Source: Vombatus ursinus
Lineage: Eukaryota > Chordata > Mammalia > Diprotodontia > Vombatidae
NCBI RefSeq assembly: GCF_900497805.2
Contig: NW_020954585.1
Span: 39,294,527-39,358,526 of the forward strand
Reading direction: 5' to 3'
Length of the DNA stretch: 64,000 bases
Shown: piece after piece, positions 33,418 to 44,354 of the stretch
Numbering within the stretch: the stretch's first letter is position 1
Layout: every line of letters begins with the position of its first letter
Translations under genes and position numbers: made by a program
Notes under the pieces: model-generated
What the model was told of the DNA's origin: nothing
The model's input: only the letters and a program-made list of their open reading frames with translations
The model's database searches: none

Positions 33418-33580
33418 ACATTAGTTAATCACCTGCTATGAACCAGGCAATGTGCTAAGTGCCTTACAAGTATTACCTCATTTGATCCTCACGACAACCG
33501 GGGAAGGTAGGTGCTATTATTATCCCCATTTTACAATTGAGGAAACTGAGGCAGACAGGGAGTAAATGACTTTCTAAAAT
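33418..33580 (-). repeat. MIR/THER1-type SINE
   Basis: TTTGATCCTCACGACAACC, GGTAGGTGCTATTATTATCC, CATTTTACAATTGAGGAAAC. Fairly well preserved. Confidence 0.85.
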
Positions 33581-33700
33581 TAATATTCCAATTTACAGTT
33601 CCACCAATAATGCATTAGTGTGCCTGCCTTTCTACAAATCTTCCAACATCAATTATTCCTATCTTTTATCAATTTTCTCAATTTGATGAGTATGCTAGTC
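33581..33700 (-). mobile_element. L1 ORF2 C-terminal fragment
   Basis: AGTTCCACCAATAATGCATT, CTTCCAACATCAATTATTCC and CAATTTGATGAGTATG are the antisense of the ORF2 C-terminal block also seen in sense near 19120-19220. Confidence 0.65.
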
Positions 33701-33884
33701 ATCCTTTTCTTTTTAATATGAAATCTCACTTTCTGTAGCTTAATGCTGCCATCTGGAAAAGCACAAAATCCTCATCTGCCTAACACATAATAAACAAAAG
33801 ATAGGTGATTCCTTAACAAAGGAGACTTCCAGTTTGGGAACTCTCTTCATCAATATACATTTTAACCTATGACAATAGATAAGT

Positions 33885-34015
33885 CCTAAGGAATTTATTG
33901 AAGGACACAGAAGTTAAGTGACTTGTCTAGCTTTGCAACTGGATAGGAAGAGTAAGAGGTAGAATTTAAGCTCAGATTTTCTGGGCCTCAAATCCATCAC
34001 TCCATCTACTATGAA
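33885..34015 (-). repeat. MIR-type SINE fragment
   Basis: GTTAAGTGACTTGTCTAGC, then GAATTTAAGCTCAGATTTTC and CCATCACTCCATCTACTATG, the antisense core and head. The stretch to 34320 is unassigned. Confidence 0.6.
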
Positions 34016-34319
34016 ATACCAACCTGTCTTGTACTTCATGTAGGATAAATATGTGTATTTCCCTCAATTGTTTTAAAATGACACAGTTTGTGCTCTGGTT
34101 ATATTCCTTTGAATATGCTCTAATTTGTTAGTATCCCTATTAAAATGTGATACCCACTGAATATAAAATATTCCAAATGGTATCTGACCAACATGAAGTC
34201 CAATGAGACGGTGTACTTGATCCTGTATGCAATTTCTATCACTCTAATTGTACTTTCACATAATTGCTATAATATATACACAAAAATTCACAATAATTGC
34301 AGTATTATGGTTGTGTAAT

Positions 34320-34440
34320 TTCTCCTCCTAGACAATAAGCCTGTTGAGGGCAAGCTCATGTCTTATTCTTCTTAGTACTCATAATACTAGATGTATGTCT
34401 TACACAAAGCAAGCCCTGAACAATTCATTGAATGAATGAA
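34320..34440 (+). repeat. L2-like 3' end
   Basis: GACAATAAGCCTGTTGAGGG, then TTGAATGAATGAAAC at the end. It lies directly before the hAT-like MITE. Confidence 0.6.
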
Positions 34441-34441
34441 A

Positions 34442-34553
34442 CAGGGTGGGGAACTCACAGAACAAATCTGAACTTTGGATTCAGTCAAAGGGTCACACTT
34501 GAGGACCTAGAGGGCCACATGTGTCCTTGAGGCCACAGGTTCCCAACCCCTAG
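34442..34553 (+). mobile_element. hAT-like MITE (Charlie-type), about 112 bp
   Basis: Ends are CAGGGTGGGGAAC and, inverted, CTAGGGGTTGGGAACC. Inside lie AACAAATCTGAACTTTGG, ATTCAGTCAAAGGGTCAC and TAGAGGGCCACATG, phrases I recall from opossum Charlie-family MITEs. No clear 8-bp duplication. It cannot encode a transposase. Confidence 0.7.
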
Positions 34554-34899
34554 AAAAGATTAGATCAATCTTTCTTATCAATACTATCACTTATGTTCTT
34601 ATATTCTTTCCACCCTGTTCTCTTCGAATCTTGTCACACATGCCATTCCTAATCATTTACTTTTTCTCTCTGCTTTTGTCTCCATCTCTGTCTCTTTCTT
34701 TCCCCTTCAATCTCTCCCCTACCTACTAGCTCCTTTACCATCTAGAAGCATACTGAGGTCTCACCTATAAACATAGGTGTGCCTACATATGCACATATAT
34801 AAGTACTTGTACATAGTTGCATCTCTTCTTTCTCTCCCTCTGCATCCCTCCCTTTCTCCATAGTTCTGTTTATTTCTCCATCTCCTTCACTAATCATTC
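34554..34899. other. Unassigned; pyrimidine-rich patch
   Basis: 34655-34720 is a CTCTCTGTCTC-like patch. Possibly the upstream part of the following L2, but not recognisable as such. Confidence 0.35.
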
Positions 34900-36030
34900 T
34901 CCTCCCATTTCCTAAATTTAGATATTCCCACAAGATACTGTCCTAAACCCACTTCTCTCTATATTCTGTATCATTTATATCCATGGGTTCAATCATATTT
35001 TCCCTGGAGATGATTCCCCAAAATATTCAGCCCTACTCTTTCTCCTGAACTCAAATTCCATATAGTCAACTGTCTGATGGACATTTCAATATTTGTGCCC
35101 ATATATCTAGAACTGAAATCTTCCTCTCTATCTAAATCTATTCTTCTTTCAATCTACACTATTTCCTTTGAATTCCCCACCCCCCCCACCCCAGGCACTC
35201 AAGCTTAAAAACTAAAATGGCATTTTGGCTCTACTCTTTCATTTACCCTCCCTCTACCAAGAAGTAAGTTTTCACATCCCTATTTAACAAGTCTATGCCC
35301 ACAGAATCTTCCAAATCCATAGCCTTACCTCTAATCGCCTTCTTGTCCCAAATTATCTTGGTTCAGGCCCTCATCATCACCTGCCTAGACTACTGGAATA
35401 ACCTCCTTGCTATTCTCACCTCATCAAAGCCATTAGGGTATATAGCCCCCTAACAGTTCTCTGCTTCAAGTCTCATCATCTTTCAGTCCTTCATCAAGAC
35501 AACTGGCAAAATATTTTTTTCTAATTCATAATCTGACCATATTACTATTCCTTTCCTATTGTGACTACTACGTCCTCCTGTGACTTCCCATTGTTTCTAC
35601 ACTAAAAATGCAAATGCCTTTATCTATCATGTAAGATCCTCAATAATATATCTCTGACCAACCTTCCCAGATACTCTACATTTCTCTCCACCTATATTAC
35701 TTGCTGCTCCCCTATGTCATTCTGTCATCTCTTACCTCCATGCATTCATGCAGTAAGTCTCATTCCTGGGATGAACTCTTTCATTATCTCCACTTGTTGA
35801 AATCCTTCTCTTCCTTCAAGACTGCTTTCTCTAAGAAATCTTCCCTGATTCCTCATCAGCTGATATTTATCCTTCCTTTGCCCTTATCAAATTCTACTTC
35901 AAATCACATTTATTTGTATGTGTATGTCTCATTAGCCTATAAGCTTCTTGATGGCAGGAGCTATTTCAATTTACTTCTTTGTATACCCAAAGCCTCATAC
36001 AATGCCTTTCATTAGGAGGCATTTTAATAA
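34900..36030 (+). mobile_element. L2 LINE, 3' kilobase
   Basis: A second long L2 copy, colinear with 25141-26212: GGTTCAATCATATTTTCCC-type ORF2 text, GCCCTCATCATCACCTGCC near 35370, CTTCAAGACTGC near 35816, and the 3' end TAAGCTTCTTGATGGCAGG. The frame at 35701 (SSFKTAFSKKSSLIPHQ) is its C-terminal remnant. Frameshifted and old. Confidence 0.75.
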
Positions 36031-36650
36031 GATTTTGGAATAGAATTGAATCATATGATTTGAACATCATTATACGTCACCCAATTGCAAAGTATGGTGC
36101 ACATCCATCTGCAGTTCAATATTTTCAGGAAGCAACAAAATCATTAAAAACAGGTAGCATTCTAAATTTGTTCTAGAGATAAACTTTCAGAGGAACTTAG
36201 AATCTGAGGGAGAAAATTCAACTCAAGTTCATAAATGTTTGATGTTTGGTAAAAAAGGATAAAGTATCTATATTATTGGAATTGTACAAGTTGACAAGTA
36301 TCTAGCAGATAATTTGTGATAGAGGCAGCTAACTACATGGTTCTAGTCTTGATTGGCTTCATTGTTGCCTCCCAGGTATCAGGGGATAGCAGTGCAGGAC
36401 TTTGATTAAGGACAAAAGCCTATAGTAGTTGTCATTTCTAGCTCAGCTTTCTATTGAATTGCAAAAAGTAACTGGATAATTGTAATTTGCATCAACTTAT
36501 GAGATGGCTATGATTGTTAACTGCTTTAACAATTGAATATACTTTTGTTTCTTAAAAAAAGCAAAAGAAAAAAATAAGTGTTTGGCAAAGTACCACAATT
36601 TAAATTACTCTGTATATATTTGTACTCTGTATATATTTGTTATTTAATTT
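36031..36650. other. Unassigned intergenic DNA
   Basis: Nothing recognised. 36310-36470 is slightly GC-richer and may be unique. Confidence 0.4.
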
Positions 36651-36654
36651 ACAG

Positions 36655-36795
36655 TACACACAGACACACACAGACACACATACACACAAACACACGCATA
36701 TACATGTATATACACATAGTTACATTATTATATTATATATACACACCTATATGTTTATACACACACACTCACACACACACACACACACACTTCTT
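36655..36795. repeat. (CA)n microsatellite, interrupted
   Basis: ACACAGAC and ATACACAC units, a TATATTATATA break, then an almost pure (AC) run ending 36790. The histidine/threonine-rich frames across it are artefacts. Confidence 0.9.
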
Positions 36796-36799
36796 TCCT

Positions 36800-36915
36800 C
36801 CATCAGAACATATGCTTTTTGTGAGCAGGAATTGTTTCATTCTTTGTACTTGTATTCTCAGTGCCCAGTATAGTGTTTGGTGCTTAATGATACTTGCTGA
36901 GTTATTTATATAATT
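36800..36915 (+). repeat. L2-like 3' end
   Basis: TTTTGTGAGCAGGAATTG, then TTCTCAGTGCCCAGTATAGT and TTGGTGCTTAATGATACTTG. Confidence 0.7.
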
Positions 36916-37189
36916 TATCAATGTCAAACTTCCTCCAAGCCTATGGATTACCATATAAGGAATTTCTTTCCTCTTCCTTGTAATTAATGGTCCTGTGACA
37001 AGTTCACTGAATTATCTAAGCAGGATCCTTAGATGCTGGCATCCATCTACATGGTAAAAGTTCAGGCCTATTTCTAAAGCCTTAATTCCTTCTTCCCACA
37101 GATACTAGCACACCCATTGACTGATACCTGATGTTAAAGCTTCAGACCTTTATCCCTTCAGCTTAAGGCTTTGATTCAATTCATCTAAA

Positions 37190-37300
37190 AATAGTAATTC
37201 AATGCCTATTTTGGGCCAGGCATTGTGTTTAATGTTGGAAATAGAATTTTAAAAATATATATATTCCTTCACGTCAAAGAGCTTGCAATCTAAAATGATG
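37190..37300 (+). repeat. Marsupial interspersed repeat fragment
   Basis: GGGCCAGGCATTGTGTTTAA, then CACGTCAAAGAGCTTGCAAT, the same family as 23335. Confidence 0.55.
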
Positions 37301-37379
37301 GAGAGGATATGACATGTAGACAAATAATTATTATACAAGGTAAAATGTGATAACAATAAAGGTGAGATCCAAATGAAGC

Positions 37380-38240
37380 CCTTGAAGCACACCTGAAGAA
37401 GTAACTTTCAGCCAGGTGGGATGGTTAGAGGGAGAATGAGGCAAAGTTTCATGAAGAAGGTGTCATCTCAGCTAGGCAATAAGAGAAGAGAACAACGTCA
37501 AAAGGCAGAGATGAGAGACTGTTTTCAGGTATTTTATCAGGTTGCACAAATGCCAAAGATGAAAGAGATGGGAATATATCAGGGAATAACAAAGTCTCTA
37601 TTATTACTGGAAACAAAGTGTGTTAAATGGGATTGTGTGAAACAAAGTTGGAAGGGTAGGTAGGAGACAGCTACCATAAAGGACCTTAAATGTCATGCTA
37701 ACTAGTGTGTATTTTAAACCACACAGGGAGCCAAGAAAGAAGTTTGAGTAAGAAGTATCATGATCAGATCTCTACGTTAGAAAGAATATTTTTGCAACTG
37801 AATGAAAGCTATATTCAAGAGTTGACTGGATAATGATCTAACTTGTAATAAATTCAATTTATTCAATCAAAGTCTTAAGTTGAAGAGTTGAATGTCTGAA
37901 GTTCTAACATCAGACATCAGCCACAATGGGTGTGGTGGCATTGAGAAGGGCTTTAAAGTTTCTGAAACAGATTTGAGCTTCTATCACATAGATAGCTGCC
38001 TATATTGATTATATCATCCAGTTAGCCCAATACAAGACTAGTAACTACAAAGAGGAGGAAAGGAGTTTCCAACATGATATTCCATAAGTTTGGGGGAAGT
38101 CTGACAGCAATAAATGGATTGATAAACCAACAAGCATTTATTAACTTGACAGATGCATAGAAGGCAATTAGGAAACTATTACAATAGTCCAAAGAAAATT
38201 GAGGTCCTGAACTAGGTAGGTGGTGGTGTGAGTAGAGATA
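37380..38240 (+). repeat. Ancient purine-rich repeat, second copy
   Basis: Colinear with 13200-13720: TTTCATGAAGAAGGTGTC, AGGACCTTAAATGTCATGC, ATCATGATCAGATCTCTACG, and AATAGTCCAAAGAAAATTG near 38185. The middle (37840-38150) looks like an insertion or a diverged part. The 80-codon frame at 37421 has no motif. Confidence 0.5.
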
Positions 38241-38309
38241 TAAAACCAAGGGGACAGAGACTACTTCAAGCTGTAATTCATATGTTTAACAAATATTTAT
38301 TGAATACAT

Positions 38310-38475
38310 ATTAGAGGTCCTGGTTTCAAATCCTTCCTTGTCATTTTCTACCTGTGTGATCCTGGCAAGTCACTTAGTCTCTATAGGCCTCAGTTTCTTC
38401 ATCTGTAAAATGAGATAGTTTGACTAGCTGACCTTTTGGGTCCCTTCCAGTTTTGAAATATCTGACTCTAAGACC
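38310..38475 (+). repeat. MIR/MON1-type SINE
   Basis: GTGTGATCCTGGCAAGTCAC, TTCTTCATCTGTAAAATG and the alternative tail TTGACTAGCTGACC. Confidence 0.75.
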
Positions 38476-38489
38476 ATGGACATTTTATT

Positions 38490-38625
38490 CCATACAATTA
38501 ATATTTATTGAGTACACCCTATGTGTCAGGTAAAGTGCTAGGCATTGGAGCTATGAAAACAAAAACAAATTAATCCTGCCCTCAAGGAGCTTATATTCAT
38601 TGTTGATTGTGTGAGAGAATTTACA
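38490..38625 (+). repeat. Marsupial interspersed repeat fragment
   Basis: ATTTATTGAGTACACCC, GGTAAAGTGCTAGGCATTGG, CTCAAGGAGCTTATATTC; same family as 23335. Confidence 0.6.
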
Positions 38626-38951
38626 AGCTAATTGACTCATTATTACTCATTATGAATTAAGAGTCTGAGAACTGGGACAAGTAGACAAGAAAGTGAAATG
38701 ACTTTGAGTAGTTTCTGGGCCTGAAAGAGTGAGGAAAAAAGTACAAAACAGAGAGGATGGGACCACAGAAACCATTTTTTCTGTCTTCATAATTTGGCAA
38801 AAGGCCAATCCTGTGTGCAAAAGTTAAACAGTCAGTCACTCTTCTCTCTTGGTTTTGGAAATTGGGTTTACATTTCTGGGTTGAGACCACATTTGAATTT
38901 GAAGACTTTACAAAAGGAGATTCCCTCATAGCACCTTCTTCCACAGCTGGC

Positions 38952-38952
<1 letters not shown>

Positions 38953-38994
<42 letters not shown>
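38953..38994 (+). repeat. (CTG)14 trinucleotide repeat
   Basis: Fourteen perfect CTG units, no interruption, in otherwise ordinary sequence and not inside a recognisable exon. Confidence 0.97.
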
Positions 38995-38996
<2 letters not shown>

Positions 38997-39117
38997 GGAA
39001 GATATTACACGTTATGCTGTCTCCCAGCCAGGTATTAATAGGGCTCTCCTCAGCAACTCACAAGTGATTAATGAGATGAGAAGATAAATACTCCCACCTA
39101 CTGCAACTGAATTAATG

Positions 39118-39180
39118 GAAAGAGAGAGACAGAGACAGAGACAGAGAAAGAGACAGAGAGAGAGGCAGAGAGAGAGAATG
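39118..39180. repeat. (GA)n/(GACA)n tract
   Basis: Impure purine tract of GAGAGA and GACAGA units. Confidence 0.85.
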
Positions 39181-39984
39181 AAAAATGGAGGGGGAGATGA
39201 ATGGAAGGAGAGAGAATCATGTGATCTCCACATACTTGTACAAAGTTGGTTAACTGCTTATTTTTCTTGAGTTCTGAAGATCCTAACTGTAAATGAATTA
39301 AGGTCTTTGGAACTTGGTCAATAGGAAATCTAATCTAGAAAAATTTTGATATCACTAAAAACAATTACAGTAAACCATAAGAAATTCTTACCTAACTGTA
39401 AAACTCTAATCTGGGAGGGGGGTAGTTTGATGGAACACATTATCCTCATTATTTTGTTGTATGTTACTTAAAGTAATTTAGTCACAAAAATAAAAAGAAA
39501 CAGGAGCATGATGAGAAGTGTCCAATAAGGCACAGTATATGGTCAAATTATTTTTTCTCAGCTATAGATATGTTGCACAAGGTCACAGATGTTGTAGTAA
39601 ATCTAAGATTCAAACTAAATATCTCAGATTTAAAATACAATATTTATTTTGTGTGTATTACCCAAATTATAAAATCTAGTAATAATGCCATAGATTTTAG
39701 AAGCCTGGAGGAAATTTTGATTTTGTATGAAGTTTAGCAATTTCACATTGGTCTGAAATGGACTTTGGTCTACACAACACACACAAACACCAGTGCTTAA
39801 CGACCTAAAGTCTACTCAAGCAACTTCTAGCCCTCTTGGCAAACTCTAGCCAGTGTTAGGTAAAAATATCACCTTTATGTTTTGTTTAATTTTCTTTTGA
39901 AGATCGAACCTATGATTTCAATGTCATAAAGAACTCCTTCTAACAAGGTAGATCAGCTCTGAAACTTATGATATTCTATAGAGG
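39181..39984. other. Unassigned AT-rich DNA
   Basis: No repeat or gene recognised. Confidence 0.45.
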
Positions 39985-40125
39985 CTCTCAAGGCTTGGGC
40001 TTCTAAGAGGTTAGAAGACTTTCCCAAAATCACAGAGTCAATATGTGTCAATAATATGACTTGAACCTAGGTCTCCCTGACTCCAGGGTCAGTGCTGTCT
40101 CCACCATGCCATGCTTTCTTTCATA
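39985..40125 (-). repeat. MIR-type SINE fragment
   Basis: CCCAAAATCACAGAGTCAAT, GACTTGAACCTAGGTCTCC, CCACCATGCCATGC: antisense core and head. Confidence 0.65.
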
Positions 40126-40375
40126 TTCATGAATAGCAACTTTAAAAGACTAATTTTTAGTGTTTTGTTGAAATTGCAGGAAACCTAGAATAAAGCCAAT
40201 TATTATAAAGGAGAAAGAGAAAGTATCTCAGGTTTCATTTCTTTAGCTAAAGGAATTTATTAAGAATTCATAAGAAAAAGAAACATCCTTCATGACTATG
40301 TATGTTATACCTAGAATTCTCTCACCCATAGGGTAAAAGAAAATACTCAGCTTTAGTAGTAGTTAGCAATTCTAT

Positions 40376-40407
<32 letters not shown>

Positions 40408-40600
40408 CAGAGAGAGAGACAGATAGAGATGCAGAGAAAGAGAGGGACAGAGACAGGGACAGAGACGATGGAGGGAGGGCGAGGGAAAGAGAGAGAGAGG
40501 CAAAGAGATAAAGACAGAGACCAAGGCAGTGATAGAGACAGTAATAGATAAACAGAGAGACTGAGAGAAAAATAACAAGATAAAGACAGAGTACAATGGA
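40376..40600. repeat. (GA)n/(GACA)n tract
   Basis: About 130 bp of near-pure GAGA/GACAGA, then a looser purine-rich continuation. It gives a serine/leucine-rich chance frame on the minus strand. Confidence 0.9.
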
Positions 40601-40765
40601 AAGAGAAATGGTTCTGGAGTCAGAGGTCCAAACTTCAAATCCTCCTGCCAGTACACACTACCAAGTCATTTAACCTCCCTGTGCCTCAGATTCTTCACCT
40701 ATACAATAAAGGGGTTGGATTAAATGGACTCTGAGATCCCTTGGAGCTCTAGCTCTGTGATCCTA
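40601..40765 (+). repeat. MIR/MON1-type SINE
   Basis: TTCTGGAGTCAGAGGTCC, TGTGCCTCAGATTCTTCACC and the alternative tail GGGGTTGGATTAAATGG. A TATA/CATA microsatellite (40865-40905) follows. Confidence 0.75.
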
Positions 40766-41059
40766 GGTATGACATTTACATATCTATTTTTCAGAACATA
40801 CAACTGTATAAAACAAACCATTAACATCTTCAGGTTAGACTTGAGTTATGTATATTTTATTTTCATATTATATATATATACATACATACATACACGCAAA
40901 TATATATCTGATGTATGCATTCTCACTTCTATATCTTGTAGTACTCTTATAACCAATAGATAATGAATTATTGCAATAAATTTGTGTAAAGGCAATGCAG
41001 TATATTTTAAAGCATGTTGGTTTTGGTTGGATTCAAGAGAGATCAAGTAGAATTCTATC

Positions 41060-41545
41060 TCTCACACTGATATGCTCACTGTCAAGTCTGAGCCTCAGTT
41101 TCCTTATCTGTAAACTAAGAATAATATCTCTGATGCCTATTTCCCAGAGCTGTTGTAAGGATTGAATGAGATAATAAAGGTAAAACACTTTAAAATGTGC
41201 TATATAAAAGTCAGTTATAGTCATTTTGAAAGCTGTCTCTATAAGTAAGGCTTTTGCTTACCAAAGGGGTAACTAGATAGCAATGGATAAAGCACCCAGC
41301 CTGAAGTCAGGGAAACCTAAGCCTAAAGCTGACCTCAGATATTTGCTAGTTGTGTGACCCTAAGCAAGTCATTTAACCTCTGATCGTCTCAGTTTCCTCT
41401 TCTGTAAAATGAGGGTAATAATAGCACATACTTCATAGGACTTTTGTGAGGACCAAATGAGAAAAGATTTGCAAAGGCTTAGCACAATGCCAGGAACATA
41501 GTAAGTGCTGTATAAATGTTAGTTATCATTGTCTTTGTTATTATT
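41060..41545 (+). repeat. Two MIR/THER1-type SINEs in tandem
   Basis: First (41060-41230): GAGCCTCAGTTTCCTTATCT and a TGCTATATAAAAG end. Second (41268-41545), nearly full: GCCTGAAGTCAGGGAAACC, TGTGTGACCCTAAGCAAGTC, ATAATAGCACATACTTC, GCACAATGCCAGGAACATAG. Confidence 0.8.
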
Positions 41546-41584
41546 ACCAGATAATTGTAAGTATTTTAAAATTCCCTTCTTGTT

Positions 41585-41745
41585 GCTGAGTCATTTTTCA
41601 GTTATGTCTGATTCCTGGTAACCCCGTTTGAGGTTTTCTTGGAAAAGATACTGGAGTGGTTTGCATTTCTTTTTCCAGCTCATTTTATATATGAGGAAAC
41701 TGAGGCAAGAAAAGTTAAGTGACTTACTTAAGTGATAAATACTCG
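41585..41745 (+). repeat. Marsupial SINE, cow-type 5' phrase joined to a MIR-like core
   Basis: CAGTTATGTCTGATTCCTGG, TACTGGAGTGGTTTGCATTT, then ATATGAGGAAACTGAGGC and GTTAAGTGACTTACTTAAG. The first phrases also occur in ruminant SINEs tied to BovB, so an RTE link is likely. Family by recollection. Confidence 0.6.
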
Positions 41746-42884
41746 CTGAAATGAAAATTGAACTGCTATTCTACACCCACTAAATCCATAAGGATTAGTA
41801 TAGCTCCAAAACAGTACATGTTCATTATTCCTAGGAATTTCTTAAAAATATATTCATTGTGCTTCCATTAACACAAAATACTACAAAGTCTTCAGCTCCA
41901 TGTGCTAAATATGTATGGCAATCAGGGAAATGCAGAATTAATGATGATTTTTTTTGTAATGAGGGAGAAATCCCATGCTGATAACTTGAAATGAGGACTG
42001 AAGGTTTTTGTCATACTTTCCTCCTTGTCATTGTTATCATTTGTCATTGGTGTTGAATTTTCATCTTATCAAGTTTCCTATCTAGTGTTTTTCGAAGTTT
42101 CTCAAAAGTAAGTTTGAAAAGCATGCTGGAAAGATAATGTGTGACTATCCTTTACTACTTTTTTTAAGTTTCTAGCTCTCTTAAAACTTTAGCAAAATGT
42201 TACAAGTTTAAAAATCCTTAGGTTTGCATCTGATTTCTTAAACAAGCATTTGACAGTCAGCAGCCAAAGTTTGCGAGTGAGAGGGCCCCCACTCCAGTGC
42301 TATCTGGTCATAGGCCTTTCTGCCTCTATTGCCATGGAAACAGAGCATGGCTTATAAAATAAGGCAAAGAGAAGGTTTTTTTGAGTCCTCATGTGGCTAT
42401 ATCACCCTTCCCTGATGAATGAGGGCATAGGGGAGGAAGAAGGAGGAAGGAGAAAATAAAGGAAGAGTTAATAAGAAATGTTGATATCTACTATAGTGGT
42501 GAGATCCAACTTCAGTCCAACATAGCACTCTGCATTCTTAAAGTTTTTTTTTTCATAACTTTTCATTTGTTTTTGCAGGACAGCATAAGCTCTGGACTGT
42601 CCTACCAAGCTCTCATTGTTTTGAGTACAGGCCACAGTGGTGTGCTGGTAAATGTTTAACAATCAGCTCCATGAGCTAGTTAGAACTGGCTTCAGCACAT
42701 TTCTGAGTACAGGGTCAATAACAACCTGTATCTCTATTACCTAAAGATGAATAGTATAGTATATATGGAGGCTTGTCACCAGAAAGCTTACCACCAGGTG
42801 ATGACAGCAACTTATAGAGATCATCTATTAAGGCAGTAAAAAGCTTTGAAACCTATATCAGTGGAAAGAATTATTAAAGCTACA
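41746..42884. other. Unassigned, likely unique DNA
   Basis: About 1.1 kb without a recognised repeat. It contains an X-box-like site at 42328 and a mildly GC-richer segment at 42240-42450, making it the best candidate for a non-repeat functional segment in this part of the window. Confidence 0.4.
42328..42341. promoter_or_regulatory. RFX X-box-like palindrome
   Basis: ATTGCCATGGAAAC fits the X-box bound by RFX factors (GTTNCCATGGNAAC) with one change. TATAAAA lies 12 bp downstream (42353-42359). A single match to a short motif may be chance. Confidence 0.35.
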
Positions 42885-43075
42885 AGGCCTAGTGGATAGA
42901 GTATGGGACATGGGTTCTGAAAGATCTAGGTTCAAATCCAGGCTTACTAAATGTGTGACCATGGACAACTCATCTCACCACTTGGTACCTCAATTTCTAC
43001 ATCAATAAATGAAGAGGCTGTACTAGATGGCCTTTATAGTCCCTTTCAGTTCTATTTATATGGTCCCAGGGTGTT
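42885..43075 (+). repeat. MIR/MON1-type SINE
   Basis: GCCTAGTGGATAGAGTATG, GATCTAGGTTCAAATCCAGG, and the alternative tail GTACTAGATGGCCTTTATAG. Confidence 0.8.
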
Positions 43076-43239
43076 TCTTTTTTTTTCCTTTTAATACTAT
43101 GAAAGATATAGTCTGGAATAATAGTCTCAAAGTGGGGCCCTAGCCCCATGGGGAAGAGGGATCATAGCCTGACTTCAATAAGTGTATGAGTACCCTGTCA
43201 AATAAAGATGAGCTGCATCCCACCTTCTCAGCAATAGCC

Positions 43240-43690
43240 AATTATAGGACTTGTCTGCAACTTGACCAAATCTCACTTTTGGCCATTATTCCCAAACATT
43301 CCCCTATTGTTCCCCTCCCTACTGCCATGCAAGTTCTTAACCTTCTCCCCCTTTCTGTGTCCCTTGCAGTAGTTATGACCTCTCCTCCACCAGGGTACCC
43401 ACAGCAACAGCTGTGTAGATATCATTGGGAAAAACTCCCTTCCCAATTTAACCACCTTTTTCACTCCCCACCCCCACCCCCATCATATCATGTAGCAATG
43501 GCCTCCTAACCTGCCTTGAGCCTCTCCCTTCTCCATATTCCTGCCAAAATGATTTTCCAAAGCTAGATCTGACCGTGTCCCCCAAATCAATGTTTCAATG
43601 GTTCTCAATTGTCACTAGGATCAAATATTAACTCTTCTGTTTATTGTGTAAAGAACTTTGCAACCTAGCCCCAGTCTACCCATCCATGCA
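43240..43690 (+). mobile_element. L2 LINE fragment
   Basis: CAAAATGATTTTCCAAAGC, GATCTGACCGTGTCCCCC, TCACTAGGATCAAATATTAA and TTTGCAACCTAGCCCC are colinear with the L2 copies at 25640 and 35530. The 107-codon frame at 43186 overlaps it and is not a gene. Confidence 0.6.
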
Positions 43691-44353
43691 TAGACAATTA
43701 AGAAATGATACCATCCATCACACAAAAACATGTGAAGAAATAAGGCAATATGTCTTGATGGACTAAAATTAGAGACAATTAACTTTTGCTTATTGTTTGG
43801 TTTACTCCCTCACATAGGTGCCATCAATAGGATGCAATTTTAACTAGATTAGTAAAAAAAAAAAAAGTGATGGCACTTGGGTGAGGCTTTGTAATTTTAG
43901 ACCATAAGAACCTAATGGCTTTGTTATTACGTGTTAATATAGAGATGAACGTGACTCCTGCTGAAAGCTATTTTGTTCTTTGGTGATTATGAATACATGT
44001 GTGGGTGTATACATATATACATGTAGAATATATGTAACATATATAGGACAAACATATATATTGTTCATCACTCAGTTCTTAAAGTAAACTTTTAAATATT
44101 TACCTTCTTGAGTAGCTACACAGATAGAATTAACTGAATAATTAATAATTACTATCAATTATTTATGTCTGCCCTAACTCCTAGAAGACACACAGATACA
44201 CAGATTTTTGGAAAATAATGAGGTATATTCATACCCATTGCTCTGACTCACAAGATTTTTTTGTACCATTAATAAATAAAATAAACCACTGTTTAATGGA
44301 TCTTTATTTAATCCTTTTGTTAATTTCTTTTTGTGTTCTACAAAACACTTAAT
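43691..44353. other. Unassigned AT-rich DNA
   Basis: Includes a short A run (43856-43866) and TATA/CATA patches near 44010. No gene. Confidence 0.45.
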
Positions 44354-44354
44354 A

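Noticed and set aside
36578-36913. 111-codon frame with histidine/threonine repeats
   Set aside because: Produced by a (CA)n microsatellite joined to an L2 3' end.
40372-40656. Serine/leucine-rich 94-codon frame resembling a secreted low-complexity protein
   Set aside because: It is the complement of a (GA)n tract.
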